NCBI GenBank assembly: GCA_036504975.1
Contig: DASXUF010000078.1
Location: 1-38,327 of the forward strand
From: Candidatus Binatia bacterium
Lineage (GTDB): Bacteria > Desulfobacterota > Binatia > UBA9968
Length of the DNA: 38,327 nt
Reading direction: 5' to 3'
The notes beneath the pieces are model-generated. The model searched no databases. It had not been told where the DNA came from and saw only the letters and a program-made list of their open reading frames with translations. This document shows positions 1 to 7,707 of the stretch, one piece after another. The translations under genes were made by a program, and so were the position numbers. Each line of letters opens with the position of its first letter. The first letter of the stretch is position 1.

Positions 1-15
1 TCTCGAAGAAAATCC

Positions 16-468
16 TCAAGCGTTTTTCCGACGCGAGAGCCGGCGCAGAAACTGCCTCACAGAAACGACTCGAACTCGATGGCGTCGGACCGTCTTGATC
101 AGTTCGAGATCGCGCTTGAGATCGTCGTCCCGACTCACTAGATACTGCGATTTTCCGAGGATAGCCGCTTCCAAGATTTCGTCGTCATCGGGGTCGCGGC
201 ATATCTTCAGCTCACCGGAAATTTCCACGATAGTCGCCCGAGCCGCGATCAATCGAACGAACGCTTCTGCATCTGGATGAGGATACCGAAACCGTTTGAC
301 CAAACGCGGCCGGTTAAGGACTTCAGCGATTTCGCCGAGCTGTGAAAGCGATGTGATGACGCTAAACTTGTCGCGCCGCCAGGCGGCGACGATTTGTCCC
401 GGCGGTCCGGCAGGCTTGAGAAACGCGGAGACTCAAACGTTGGTGTCAAGCAGAGCGACGAGCGGCAC
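16..468 (-). pseudogene. PIN-domain toxin of a TA pair, broken by an in-frame TGA
   Basis: PIN-domain ribonuclease toxins cleave RNA with a cluster of acidic residues. Reading the minus strand from a GTG at 468 gives [11 protein letters not shown], then a TGA at 435-433, and then the same frame continues without a further stop to 16. After the stop come a typical [13 protein letters not shown] segment, [20 protein letters not shown] and VSRDDDL, which are the expected acidic motifs. The residue lost is probably an aromatic, for example Trp, since TGG to TGA is one change. The full frame would give about 150 residues, the usual family length. The GTG lies inside the end of the upstream antitoxin gene, a normal arrangement for these pairs. 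Only the part downstream of the stop is an open frame, so no working toxin is expected unless the stop is read through or is a sequencing error. Confidence 0.8.
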
Positions 469-724
469 GGCGCTTTGCCTTGACTTCGGCCCTTGCACGA
501 GTCACTTCCGCTTCAATGACGTCCGGGGGGATCGCTTTGGTGCGAGCTTTCATCCTGCGAAGCAAGCGGTCAAAGTCGTTCCGCCACTTTCGCTCTGGGT
601 AAAGTGTGATCAAAACGCGGGACCGCTCCTTCAATTGAAGGGGTCGGAGAGGTCTAAGCACGCCTTTCTCGTATACGGCTTTAACCGTCTCTTCGGCCGG
701 GTGAATTTTTCTTGGCAATGCCAT
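446..724 (-). CDS. Antitoxin, DUF104/AF2212-like, partner of the PIN protein
   Basis: This 92-residue protein has the pattern of the small DUF104 (AF2212-like) antitoxins: a beta-strand start with [16 protein letters not shown] followed by a strand ending VLITLYPER. The rest is a charged, Arg/Lys-rich helix that would contact the toxin or DNA. The ATG at 724 was chosen because it begins MALPRKIHP just ahead of the conserved block; a longer frame starts at 760 but has no clear ribosome site. Its 3' end overlaps the GTG of the PIN gene by 23 bases, so the two were co-translated. With the toxin broken it may be a leftover under little selection. The family call rests on the N-terminal block and the neighbour. 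Confidence 0.65.
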   Translation of the reverse strand: MALPRKIHPAEETVKAVYEKGVLRPLRPLQLKERSRVLITLYPERKWRNDFDRLLRRMKARTKAIPPDVIEAEVTRARAEVKAKRRAARRSA

Positions 725-820
725 GAGACGGATTATACCGACCCATCCTATGTTCGGCAAGCCACGTCGGCCGATGCCGGCGACTTGTTCGGATACAAGA
801 CAGATCGTGCGGCATTGGAT

Positions 821-958
821 CGGCCCGCCGCCGTTTTTGTGGACAAGATGCAGCAGCCGACTAAGTTCGATCTGGTGATCAATTTGAAGACAGCGAAGCA
901 GATCGGCCTGACGATTCCGCCGAACGTGCTGGCAAGAGCGGACAGAGTAATAAAATAA
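821..958 (+). pseudogene. 3' fragment of an ABC-type substrate-binding protein gene
   Basis: The last 46 codons before the TAA at 956-958 match the C-terminus of the intact binding protein that ends at 1999. The stretch 852-944 is base-for-base identical to 1893-1985 (93 bp). Upstream, [10 protein letters not shown] corresponds to the RRAATYVDKI segment of the intact protein, but about 11 codons between VDKI and QPTKF are missing. Nothing upstream of about 821 resembles the family, so the 5' part is lost. It is a decayed tandem copy of the neighbouring gene. Confidence 0.8.
852..944 (+). repeat. 93-bp direct repeat, copy 1 (copy 2 at 1893-1985)
   Basis: Direct comparison by eye shows no mismatch over 93 bases between 852-944 and 1893-1985, an offset of 1041. 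The identity ends abruptly on both sides: the last codons and stop differ. Recombination between the copies would delete almost exactly one copy of the binding-protein gene. Confidence 0.9.
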
Positions 959-991
959 AATTTTGAATTCTGAATTTTGAGTGTTGAATTT

Positions 992-1999
992 ATGAATCTA
1001 AAATCCCAAAGCGAAAACCGAAAATTGGTGGGGATTGTTGCCCTCGTTGTCGCACTCGCGATGGGTGGGGCTGTGACCATGGCGCAGCAGCCGGGGAAAG
1101 TTCCCCGGATAGCTTATCTAAGTGCTACCTCCCCTTCCGTGAACCCGACCCGCATCGAGGCCTTCCGGCAGGGGCTGCGCGAGCTTGGCTACGTGGAGGG
1201 GAAAAACATTGTCATAGAGTGGCGATTTGCGGAGGGAAAACTAGATCGCCTGAGGGAGCTTGCAGCCGAGCTAGTGCGTCTTAAGGTTGATGTCATCGTC
1301 ACGGGCGGTCCGACAACCACGCCCGCTGTCAAGGAAGCAACTACTACGATTCCTATTGTCATGGGGTATGATAATGATCCTGTCGGCTCGGGGTTCGTTG
1401 CCAGTCTTGCTCGACCTGGCGGGAATATCACAGGGTTGAGCGCTCTTTCCCCGGAGTTAAGCGGAAAACAACTGGAGCTTCTGAAAGAGATCGTTCCCAA
1501 GCTTTCCCGCGTGGCCGTCCTCGGGACTTCGACCCGGCCGGGCAACGCACAAGCGTTAAGAGAAGTGGAACTCGCGGCACGGGCGTTCAAGGTGCAGCTT
1601 CAAAACCTAGATGTACTAGATCCCAAGGATATTGAGACCGCGTTCCGAGCCGCAAGCAAGGGGCGTGCGGATGCGATCCTAATGCTGTCGGGCGCCATCC
1701 TCAATTCTCACCGAATACAAATTGCAGAGCTCGCGGTAAAGAGCCGGCTACCGGCAGCGTATGGGCAGCCACAATTTGTGGAAGACGGGGGGCTCCTGTC
1801 CTACGCCCCAAGCTATACCGACCTGTTCCGGCGCGCCGCCACTTACGTGGACAAGATTTTGAAAGGCGCGAAGCCGGCGGATCTCCCCGTAGAGCAGCCG
1901 ACTAAGTTCGATCTGGTGATCAATTTGAAGACAGCGAAGCAGATCGGCCTGACGATTCCGCCGAACGTGCTGGCAAGAGCGGACAAGGTGATCAAGTAA
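992..1999 (+). CDS. ABC transporter substrate-binding protein (ABC_sub_bind, PF04392 type)
   Basis: A 335-residue periplasmic binding protein. A hydrophobic signal segment at about residues 12-30 is followed by AQQPGKVPRIAYLS, the usual mature start of this family. The body has GLRELGYVEGKNI near residue 65 and the terminal block [18 protein letters not shown], all standard for PF04392 proteins, which are thought to bind small organic ligands for an ABC importer. No permease or ATPase gene is next to it, so it may serve a distant transporter. The ATG at 992 was chosen over a TTG at 977; a GTG at 1028 is also possible. The first dozen codons come from an A/T-rich sequence resembling an intergenic repeat also present near 3298. 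A 3' scrap of the same gene lies just upstream. Confidence 0.85.
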   Translation: MNLKSQSENRKLVGIVALVVALAMGGAVTMAQQPGKVPRIAYLSATSPSVNPTRIEAFRQGLRELGYVEGKNIVIEWRFAEGKLDRLRELAAELVRLKVDVIVTGGPTTTPAVKEATTTIPIVMGYDNDPVGSGFVASLARPGGNITGLSALSPELSGKQLELLKEIVPKLSRVAVLGTSTRPGNAQALREVELAARAFKVQLQNLDVLDPKDIETAFRAASKGRADAILMLSGAILNSHRIQIAELAVKSRLPAAYGQPQFVEDGGLLSYAPSYTDLFRRAATYVDKILKGAKPADLPVEQPTKFDLVINLKTAKQIGLTIPPNVLARADKVIK

Positions 2000-2021
2000 G
2001 GCGGAAGGCATTTGGCGTGAC

Positions 2022-2066
2022 CCCTCACCCCTTCCCTCTCCCGCCGGGAGAGGGTGAGGGAGAGGG
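2022..2066. repeat. Palindromic CCCTCACCCC-type intergenic repeat, copy 1
   Basis: CCCTCACCCC, then CCCTCTCCCG, then the reverse CGGGAGAGGG and GTGAGGGAGAGGG form a long hairpin. A second copy is at 11307-11354. Such palindromes are widespread between genes in proteobacterial and metagenomic genomes. It follows the stop of the binding-protein gene by about 20 bases and may stabilise or end its mRNA. Confidence 0.85.
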
Positions 2067-2165
2067 CGCTCTCGCGCAAAGCCGCAAAGGGCGCCAAGTT
2101 CGGACAAGCAAAAAAGATTTCTTTGCGTGCTGAGCGTCCCTTCGGCTTTGCTCAGGACAAGCTTG
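2067..2165. repeat. Composite intergenic repeats (CGCAAAG / CGCCAAG type and CTTCGGC..GCTCAGGAC type)
   Basis: The palindrome just upstream runs into a CGCGCAAAG...GGGCGCCAAG block, an arm of the family also seen at 11280-11310, 11357-11390 and 13597-13675. From about 2128 a GCTGAGCGTCCCTTCGGC block follows, then GCTCAGGACAAGC, which belongs to another dispersed hairpin family. The reading frame of the next gene stays open through this DNA, but the codons there are repeat sequence and are not counted as protein here. Confidence 0.7.
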
Positions 2166-2215
2166 GCGCGAGGAGTAGGGTTTTCTCTACGCTGAATCGA
2201 AACAAGAGCGTTCCA

Positions 2216-3271
2216 ATGAAGCGTCGGCGCATGACACGGCCTTCGCGTAAGCGTCCCGCTGTTCGGGCCGCTCGCCGCCAGCAGGGAATACAAACGATCG
2301 ACATTCACGCCCACTTTGTGCCCGAGAAATACCTCAGACTCATCGAGACGGAAGGAAAACCGCACGGGCTCGGCCTCCGGCGCGGTCCGAACGGACCGAG
2401 CATTCTGATCGGCGACATACCGATCGGCCCGATCACGGCGCATTACCATGATTTGGACGTAAGGCTTAAATCGATGGATGCGCAGGGCGTGGCCGTGCAT
2501 GCCCTCTCGCTCATGCCGCCGATGGTTTACTGGGCGGATGAAGCGTCTGCGCCCGGTGTGGCGCGGCTCGTCAACGACGCGATGGCCGAAGCTGCTCGAG
2601 CCCATCCCGACCGCTTCGTCGTTCTGGCCACGCTGCCCATGCAAAATCCTGAGGCTGCTGTGAGCGAAGTGGAGCGCGCCGTCAACGACCTCGGCTGTCG
2701 CGGCATCTACCTGGGCACGAACGTTCGGGGAAAAGAGCTGACCGATCATTCGCTCCTCCCCATCTTCGAGCGCATTCACGCACTGGGAGTTCCAATTTTT
2801 CTTCATCCGCTCAACGTTATCGGCGCTCAGCGGCTCACGAACTACCATCTACATAACCTTCTGGGAAATCCGTTCGACACCGCGGTCGCCGCAGCCAACT
2901 TGATCTTCAGCGGACTCCTGGATCGATTTCCAAAGCTTCAAGTCTGCCTGCCGCATGCGGGTGGCGCCCTTCCTTATCTTATCGGCCGTCTCAACCATGG
3001 CTGGAAAGTGCGGCAGGAGTGCCGCGCACTGAAGAAGCCGCCGTCGAGTTATCTCAGACGCTTCACTTACGACACGATCAGCCACGCTCCGGAGTCGCTT
3101 AACTATCTCATCAAGCTCGTCGGAGCCGACCGCGTGATGATGGGAAGCGACTACTGTTTTGACATGGGCTACGAGCGGCCGGTTGAAGCGGTTACGGTTC
3201 TGAAGCTAAACCGCAATGACCGAGAAAAAATCCTCCACGGCAACGCCGCGCGTCTGCTTCGGCTCGGATAG
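2216..3271 (+). CDS. Amidohydrolase family 2 protein, ACMSD-like
   Basis: A 351-residue metal-dependent (beta/alpha)8 barrel of the amidohydrolase-2 family, which holds aminocarboxymuconate-semialdehyde and other beta-keto or aromatic acid decarboxylases. Visible metal and active-site motifs: DIHAHFVPEKY (His31, His33), FLHPLN near residue 198, LPHAGG near 245 and MGSDYCFDMG near 310, all complete. There is no signal peptide; the first 24 residues are an Arg/Lys-rich tail. The ATG at 2216 was chosen because everything upstream in the frame is repeat sequence. It stands alone between a binding protein and a minus-strand oxidoreductase. Hydrolase or decarboxylase activity cannot be told apart from sequence. 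Confidence 0.85.
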   Translation: MKRRRMTRPSRKRPAVRAARRQQGIQTIDIHAHFVPEKYLRLIETEGKPHGLGLRRGPNGPSILIGDIPIGPITAHYHDLDVRLKSMDAQGVAVHALSLMPPMVYWADEASAPGVARLVNDAMAEAARAHPDRFVVLATLPMQNPEAAVSEVERAVNDLGCRGIYLGTNVRGKELTDHSLLPIFERIHALGVPIFLHPLNVIGAQRLTNYHLHNLLGNPFDTAVAAANLIFSGLLDRFPKLQVCLPHAGGALPYLIGRLNHGWKVRQECRALKKPPSSYLRRFTYDTISHAPESLNYLIKLVGADRVMMGSDYCFDMGYERPVEAVTVLKLNRNDREKILHGNAARLLRLG

Positions 3272-3332
3272 GATTGCCGATCCTGCATTGAGTCGGAAAT
3301 CAAAATCTAAAATCGAAAATCGGAGACCTGGT

Positions 3333-4373
3333 TCAGAGCTGCAACGGCAGAGTGACCGGCTGATGGCGTTCGGCTGAAAGGTCGGCGGCGAGGGTCACTT
3401 CCATCACTTGCCGCGCCTGCTCCGGCGTCACGAGCACGGGCCGATTCAAGGCCACAGCTTCGATGAAGTGGATCGTCTCAGCTTCCATCGGCCCCTGGTA
3501 GACGTGGCCTACTTGCTCGCCCGGCATCGTTGAGAGCGGGAGCACCATCCCGCCTTTCATCGTGTTCAGCACGATATCGCGGTGGCTGTCGTCGATGAGA
3601 AGGGCGCCTTCGGTTCCGACAAACTCGATCGTCGCCGTCGAGAAATGGGGATAACCGGGCGGCAACGCCCATCCCGCGCCGATGGTGAATGCCGTGCCGT
3701 CCGCCATCGTCACCATGATCCACTGGCAATCCGGAACGCCATGCGTCTGTTCCATGATCCGATAGACGACTTCGGAGTAGACGCGCACCGGCTTGACGCC
3801 CTCGAGACACCAAAGGATAAAGTCGATGTCGTGCGTCGCCTCCATCACGGCTGGCGAGAGCCGAATGCGCCCGCCGATTTTGTTGCCGATGGAGCGAGAG
3901 ACGTTGCGGCTTACGAGCGCGGTGACTGGATGGCCGAGAGTCCCGTTCACCAGGGACTGCTTTACGTAGGCGTACTTCGGGTTGAAACGCTGCGTGTAGC
4001 CGATCGTGAACTTTAGCTCAGCTTTTTTGGCGAGCGCCATCATCTCGTCCGCCTCTTTCAATTCGAGCCCCATCGGCTTCTCCAGCAGCGTGTGCTTGCG
4101 CGCAAGGAGGCAGTCTTTGGTGATTGGGTAGTGCGTCGTCTCCGGCGTGCTACAGACGAACATCGCATCGATATCGTCCCGTCGCAGAAGCTCACGGTAA
4201 TCCGTGGTCGCCGTCTTGGCCCTGGTCGCTTCCGCGACATGATGGAGTTTCGTGGGATCGATCTCGGCCACGTGCACGCCCTCTACCAGGGAATGGTCGG
4301 CGCAGACCTTCGCCCGAATTTCTCCGATCCATCCCGTGCCGACAATTCCGACATTGATCTTCCGATCCGTCAT
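3333..4373 (-). CDS. Gfo/Idh/MocA family NAD(P)-dependent oxidoreductase
   Basis: A 346-residue oxidoreductase with the N-terminal Rossmann motif VGIVGTGWIGE at residues 6-16 and the EKP motif (LLEKPMGLELKEAD) near residue 95 that places the active-site lysine. The C-terminal half is the usual alpha/beta substrate domain, with EATHDIDFILWCLEG carrying the conserved Asp/His pair. Members oxidise or reduce sugars, inositols or related polyols. The ATG at 4373 has AGGAAAG upstream at good spacing; a longer frame from 4415 lacks one. It is convergent with the amidohydrolase gene and divergent from the TTT operon at 4625. The substrate is unknown. Confidence 0.88.
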   Translation of the reverse strand: MTDRKINVGIVGTGWIGEIRAKVCADHSLVEGVHVAEIDPTKLHHVAEATRAKTATTDYRELLRRDDIDAMFVCSTPETTHYPITKDCLLARKHTLLEKPMGLELKEADEMMALAKKAELKFTIGYTQRFNPKYAYVKQSLVNGTLGHPVTALVSRNVSRSIGNKIGGRIRLSPAVMEATHDIDFILWCLEGVKPVRVYSEVVYRIMEQTHGVPDCQWIMVTMADGTAFTIGAGWALPPGYPHFSTATIEFVGTEGALLIDDSHRDIVLNTMKGGMVLPLSTMPGEQVGHVYQGPMEAETIHFIEAVALNRPVLVTPEQARQVMEVTLAADLSAERHQPVTLPLQL

Positions 4374-4624
4374 TTTTATCTTTCCTGAGAGTTCAGCGCG
4401 ATCACGCCGGCACACTACGCCAGATTATCCCAGCGATCAAGTATCTGAGCCCGATGCAGGCGGCGAGAACCGTATTGCACTTCCTGCGCGACGTATAGTA
4501 GGCTCCCAACCCGTGGCACTTTTTAAGGGGTGAAGGATGAAAGTAATGCAGCTCACTCGTCCAGGCGGATCTCTATTTCCGCTTTCAGCTTTCATAATTC
4601 ATCTTTGAGATAAAGGAGGTCGTT

Positions 4625-5581
4625 ATGATCACGTCTAAAGGAATTTTGGTACTCACATTGCTGGCGACTCTCATTTCGGGAACCATCGCGACCGCGCAGG
4701 AGTTTCCGACCAAAGCCGTCGAGCTGGTCTTGCCGTTCGGAGCCGGCGGGTCTCACGATCTCACCGCCAGAGCGGTTGCCAGCGTGGCTCACCAGTACCT
4801 CGGTCAACCTTTGCTGGTCATGCTCAAACCGGGCGGCGGCGGCGCGGTCGGCTCTCAGCAGGTGATCAGAGCGAAGCCTGACGGCTACACGTTGGCCTTC
4901 GGCGGCACGGGACCCAATACCGTCTTTGCCATGGTCCAGAAGGTGCCCATCGGCCCCGACCAGTTCACGCCGGTGGCCCGGATCAACCACAGTCCGACAA
5001 TCCTCGCCGTTCGAGCCGATGCGCCCTGGAAAAACTTCCGCGAGCTGATCGAATACAGCAAAAAGAACCCCGGAAAGTTCAACTTCGCCAACACCGGGCC
5101 GTGGGGAGCGGCGGATCTGCCGATGCGTCTGATCGCGCGCGCGGCGGGGGTTGAGTATAACAACATCCCGTATGACGGCGGCGGCCCGGCGTTGCTCGCC
5201 GTGCTCGGCGGTCACGCCGACGCGACGTTCGGTTTCTCGCCGCAGCTTTTGCCGCAGGTGGCGGCTGGCAAGATGCGCGCGCTGGCGATAACGGACACCA
5301 AGCGCCACCGCGATTTTCCTAACGTTCCGACAGTGAAAGAAGAAGGAATCGACGTGGTCTTCACCATGTGGCGCTCGGTGCTCGCGCCCAAGGGAACACC
5401 ACAACCCATCCTTGACAAGCTGGAGGCGACCTTCCGGAAAATCAGCGAGGATAAATCCTTCCACGCCCTCATTCAAGGACTCGGCGACGACGTTCAGTTC
5501 CAGGGTGGAAAAGAGTTCGAGGCTACCTGGCGCCAGGAGTGGGAGATGTTTTCTAAGGTTGTAACCGTCGCGCAGAAGTAA
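4625..5581 (+). CDS. tctC: TTT transporter substrate-binding protein (TctC/Bug family)
   Basis: A 318-residue periplasmic receptor. Residues 1-24 form a Sec signal ending TATAQE, followed by FPTKAVELVLPFGAGGSHD, the strand and Gly-rich ligand loop of Bug proteins. The AKPDGYTLAFGG motif near residue 85 is also characteristic. It would capture a carboxylate or similar solute and hand it to TctA/TctB. The ribosome site AAAGGAGG lies 6 bases before the ATG. Six bases after its stop comes the tctB-like gene and then tctA, so the three form one transporter operon. The ligand cannot be read from sequence. Confidence 0.92.
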   Translation: MITSKGILVLTLLATLISGTIATAQEFPTKAVELVLPFGAGGSHDLTARAVASVAHQYLGQPLLVMLKPGGGGAVGSQQVIRAKPDGYTLAFGGTGPNTVFAMVQKVPIGPDQFTPVARINHSPTILAVRADAPWKNFRELIEYSKKNPGKFNFANTGPWGAADLPMRLIARAAGVEYNNIPYDGGGPALLAVLGGHADATFGFSPQLLPQVAAGKMRALAITDTKRHRDFPNVPTVKEEGIDVVFTMWRSVLAPKGTPQPILDKLEATFRKISEDKSFHALIQGLGDDVQFQGGKEFEATWRQEWEMFSKVVTVAQK

Positions 5582-5586
5582 CGGCG

Positions 5587-6033
5587 ATGGTCAGCCGCGA
5601 TGTGGCGGTGGCCGCGCTGGCCCTGGCGCTCGGCGCTGCAGCCCTCTTCGAGTCCGCGAAATTACCGCTCGGCACAGCACGCAACCCGGGACAGGGATTT
5701 TTTCCATGGTGGACTAGCGTCGTCATTGTTTTGCTCGCGATAGTCCTCATGGCTCAAGTGCTGACATCGCGTTCAAGCACCGGCCAACACACCCCCGGCC
5801 GGATTGCAAAGGTGACTGCGCTTCTGCTCGTCCTTGCCGCGTACGCCTTACTGCTCGATTTTCTCGGCTATCTGATTTGCACGTTTTTCCTCGTCCTGTT
5901 CATGCTACGGGCGACCGATCCCCAACGGTGGGCGGTCGCCCTCGGCATGGCGGCGGCGACCGCGCTTGGTTCGTACGTTCTCTTTGCTATCTGGCTGAGC
6001 GTGCCGCTGCCGCGGGGCACACTTTTAGGCTGA
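5587..6033 (+). CDS. tctB: TTT transporter small membrane subunit, TctB family
   Basis: A 148-residue membrane protein with four predicted hydrophobic helices: about 7-25, 40-60, 78-98 and 100-135, the last one split. TctB subunits have this size and topology and pair with TctA in the inner membrane. The PGQGFFPWW segment near residue 38 matches the usual GxGFFP element after helix 1. The gene sits 5 bases after tctC and 9 before tctA. Sequence conservation in TctB is low, so the call depends partly on position. Confidence 0.88.
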   Translation: MVSRDVAVAALALALGAAALFESAKLPLGTARNPGQGFFPWWTSVVIVLLAIVLMAQVLTSRSSTGQHTPGRIAKVTALLLVLAAYALLLDFLGYLICTFFLVLFMLRATDPQRWAVALGMAAATALGSYVLFAIWLSVPLPRGTLLG

Positions 6034-6042
6034 GGCTCCGCC

Positions 6043-7587
6043 ATGGATCTCTTCAACAGTCTCGCCACCGGCTTTGCCGTCGCGCTGACGCCGGGCAATC
6101 TGCTCTACTGCTTTCTCGGCTCATTGATCGGGACGGCCATCGGCGTCCTGCCGGGTCTCGGCCCGCCGGCCACCATCGCTCTTCTACTGCCCGTCACGTA
6201 CGGGATTCCCGCCACTTCCGCGGTCATTTTGCTCGCCGGAATTTTCTACGGCGCGATGTACGGCGGCTCAACGACGTCGATCTTGCTGAATATCCCCGGG
6301 GAGGCGGCATCGGTCGTCACCTGCCTGGATGGCTATCAGATGGCGCGGCAGGGGCGGGCCGGCGCGGCGCTCGCGATCTCGGCATTCGGCTCTTTCATCG
6401 CCGGCACGCTCAGCATCGTCGGCTTGATGCTCCTCGCGCCGCCGCTTGCCGCGTTCGCGCTCAAGTTCGGAGCTCCGGAGAACTTCGCGCTTCTCCTCCT
6501 CGGCCTCATGATGGTCGGCTATCTGGCGGGAGCGTCGATGACCAAAGGGCTGATGATGGCGTGCATAGGGCTCTTGCTTGGAACGGTCGGCTTGGATCCG
6601 ATCATGGGGACGCAGAGATTCACCTACGGGAGCTTCAAGCTCAGCGGGGGATTCGAGTTCATCCTCGTGGCCATGGGACTTTTCGGCATCGGAGAGGTGC
6701 TCGTAAACGTCGAGCAGATCATCAAGGCCGAAGTAGTTCAGACGAAGATCCGGAGGCTCCTGCCGAGCCGCGAGGAATGGCGCACGGCAGCCGCGCCGAT
6801 CGCGCGCGGATCGCTGCTGGGATTTTTTGTCGGCGTGCTGCCCGGAGGCGGGGCGATCATCTCATCGTTTATCTCGTACGCGCTGGAGAAAAAGCTCAGC
6901 AAACACCCGGAGCGCTTCGGCAAGGGCGCAATCGAGGGAGTGGCCGCGCCGGAAGCGGCGAACAACAGCGCGGCAACCAGCTCCTTCATACCGCTGCTCA
7001 CGCTCGGGATTCCGGGCAACGCCTCGATCGCGATGATCTTCGCCGCGCTGCTGATCCACGGAGTAAGGCCCGGACCCTTGCTGGTCGCGGAAAAGCCCGA
7101 GGTGTTTTGGGGACTGGTCGCTTCCATGTACATCGGCAACATCATGCTCCTGGTTCTAAACCTTCCGTTGATCGGCCTTTGGGTAAAGCTCCTTAAGGTC
7201 CCCTACCCGCTGCTGGCGCCGCTCATTCTGGTGTTCGTTCTCATCGGAGCGTACAGCGTCAATAACAGCGTCTTCGATGTGGGGATCACCATCGCCTTCG
7301 GCTTTTTCGGCTACCTGATGCGCAAGTTCGATTTTGAACCGGCGCCTTTAGTCTTGGCCATGATACTTGGCCCTCAACTCGAAGCTTCGCTCAGGCGCTC
7401 CCTGATTTACTCGAGAGGTGACCTCGGAGTCTTTTTCGAGCGCCCGATCGCTGCTACGCTGATGGCGCTGGCGTTGCTGGTGCTACTCTCTCCTGTGCTT
7501 CGTTGGATGCTTGGCCACAAGATCCGGGACATTGTCAGATCGCCGTCCGAGCCAGGTGCACCAGGAAACAATTCCGCTTCGAAATGA
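6043..7587 (+). CDS. tctA: TTT transporter large permease subunit, TctA family
   Basis: A 514-residue permease with about twelve hydrophobic segments. The TctA signature is clear: IGVLPGLGPPATIALLLPVT near residue 35, GAMYGGSTTSILLNIPGE near 70-87 and a second inverted-repeat copy, GVLPGGGAIISSF near 265 with PEAANNSAATSSFIPLLTLG after it. It forms the solute pathway and is thought to be driven by an ion gradient. It follows tctB by 9 bases. The C-terminal tail after the last helix is short and polar. Confidence 0.95.
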   Translation: MDLFNSLATGFAVALTPGNLLYCFLGSLIGTAIGVLPGLGPPATIALLLPVTYGIPATSAVILLAGIFYGAMYGGSTTSILLNIPGEAASVVTCLDGYQMARQGRAGAALAISAFGSFIAGTLSIVGLMLLAPPLAAFALKFGAPENFALLLLGLMMVGYLAGASMTKGLMMACIGLLLGTVGLDPIMGTQRFTYGSFKLSGGFEFILVAMGLFGIGEVLVNVEQIIKAEVVQTKIRRLLPSREEWRTAAAPIARGSLLGFFVGVLPGGGAIISSFISYALEKKLSKHPERFGKGAIEGVAAPEAANNSAATSSFIPLLTLGIPGNASIAMIFAALLIHGVRPGPLLVAEKPEVFWGLVASMYIGNIMLLVLNLPLIGLWVKLLKVPYPLLAPLILVFVLIGAYSVNNSVFDVGITIAFGFFGYLMRKFDFEPAPLVLAMILGPQLEASLRRSLIYSRGDLGVFFERPIAATLMALALLVLLSPVLRWMLGHKIRDIVRSPSEPGAPGNNSASK

Positions 7588-7607
7588 ATTCCTACAAGAG
7601 GGTCAAT

Positions 7608-7670
7608 ATGAAAATTCCTTTTGCAAGTGTTGCGATCCTGATGCTGCTAGCTTTTTCGACTGAGCGCTGA
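7608..7670 (+). pseudogene. Truncated 20-residue leader, likely remnant of a secreted protein gene
   Basis: A GAGGG ribosome site precedes ATG at 7608. The 20 codons MKIPFASVAILMLLAFSTER look exactly like the start of a Sec signal peptide (Lys, then a hydrophobic core) and then hit a TGA with no mature protein after it. It follows tctA by 20 bases, a common place for a second Bug receptor gene. I read it as the 5' end of a deleted binding-protein gene; a real short membrane peptide cannot be excluded. Confidence 0.45.
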
Positions 7671-7707
7671 TGAGGCAGCCCGAAGAAGATGGACAAAAGG
7701 AAAAGGT

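Noticed and set aside
296-958. A 220-codon plus-strand frame ending in a binding-protein C-terminus
   Set aside because: Its first 525 bases are antisense to the PIN and antitoxin genes and unlike any protein; only the last 46 codons are homologous, so it is annotated as a gene fragment.
2022-2066. Palindromic repeats as parts of a CRISPR array
   Set aside because: Copies are single, unequally spaced and lack spacers; they are intergenic hairpins.
5877-7196. A 439-codon frame overlapping tctB and tctA
   Set aside because: Out-of-frame shadow, Arg/His-rich and of low complexity, with no domain; the TctA frame is certain.
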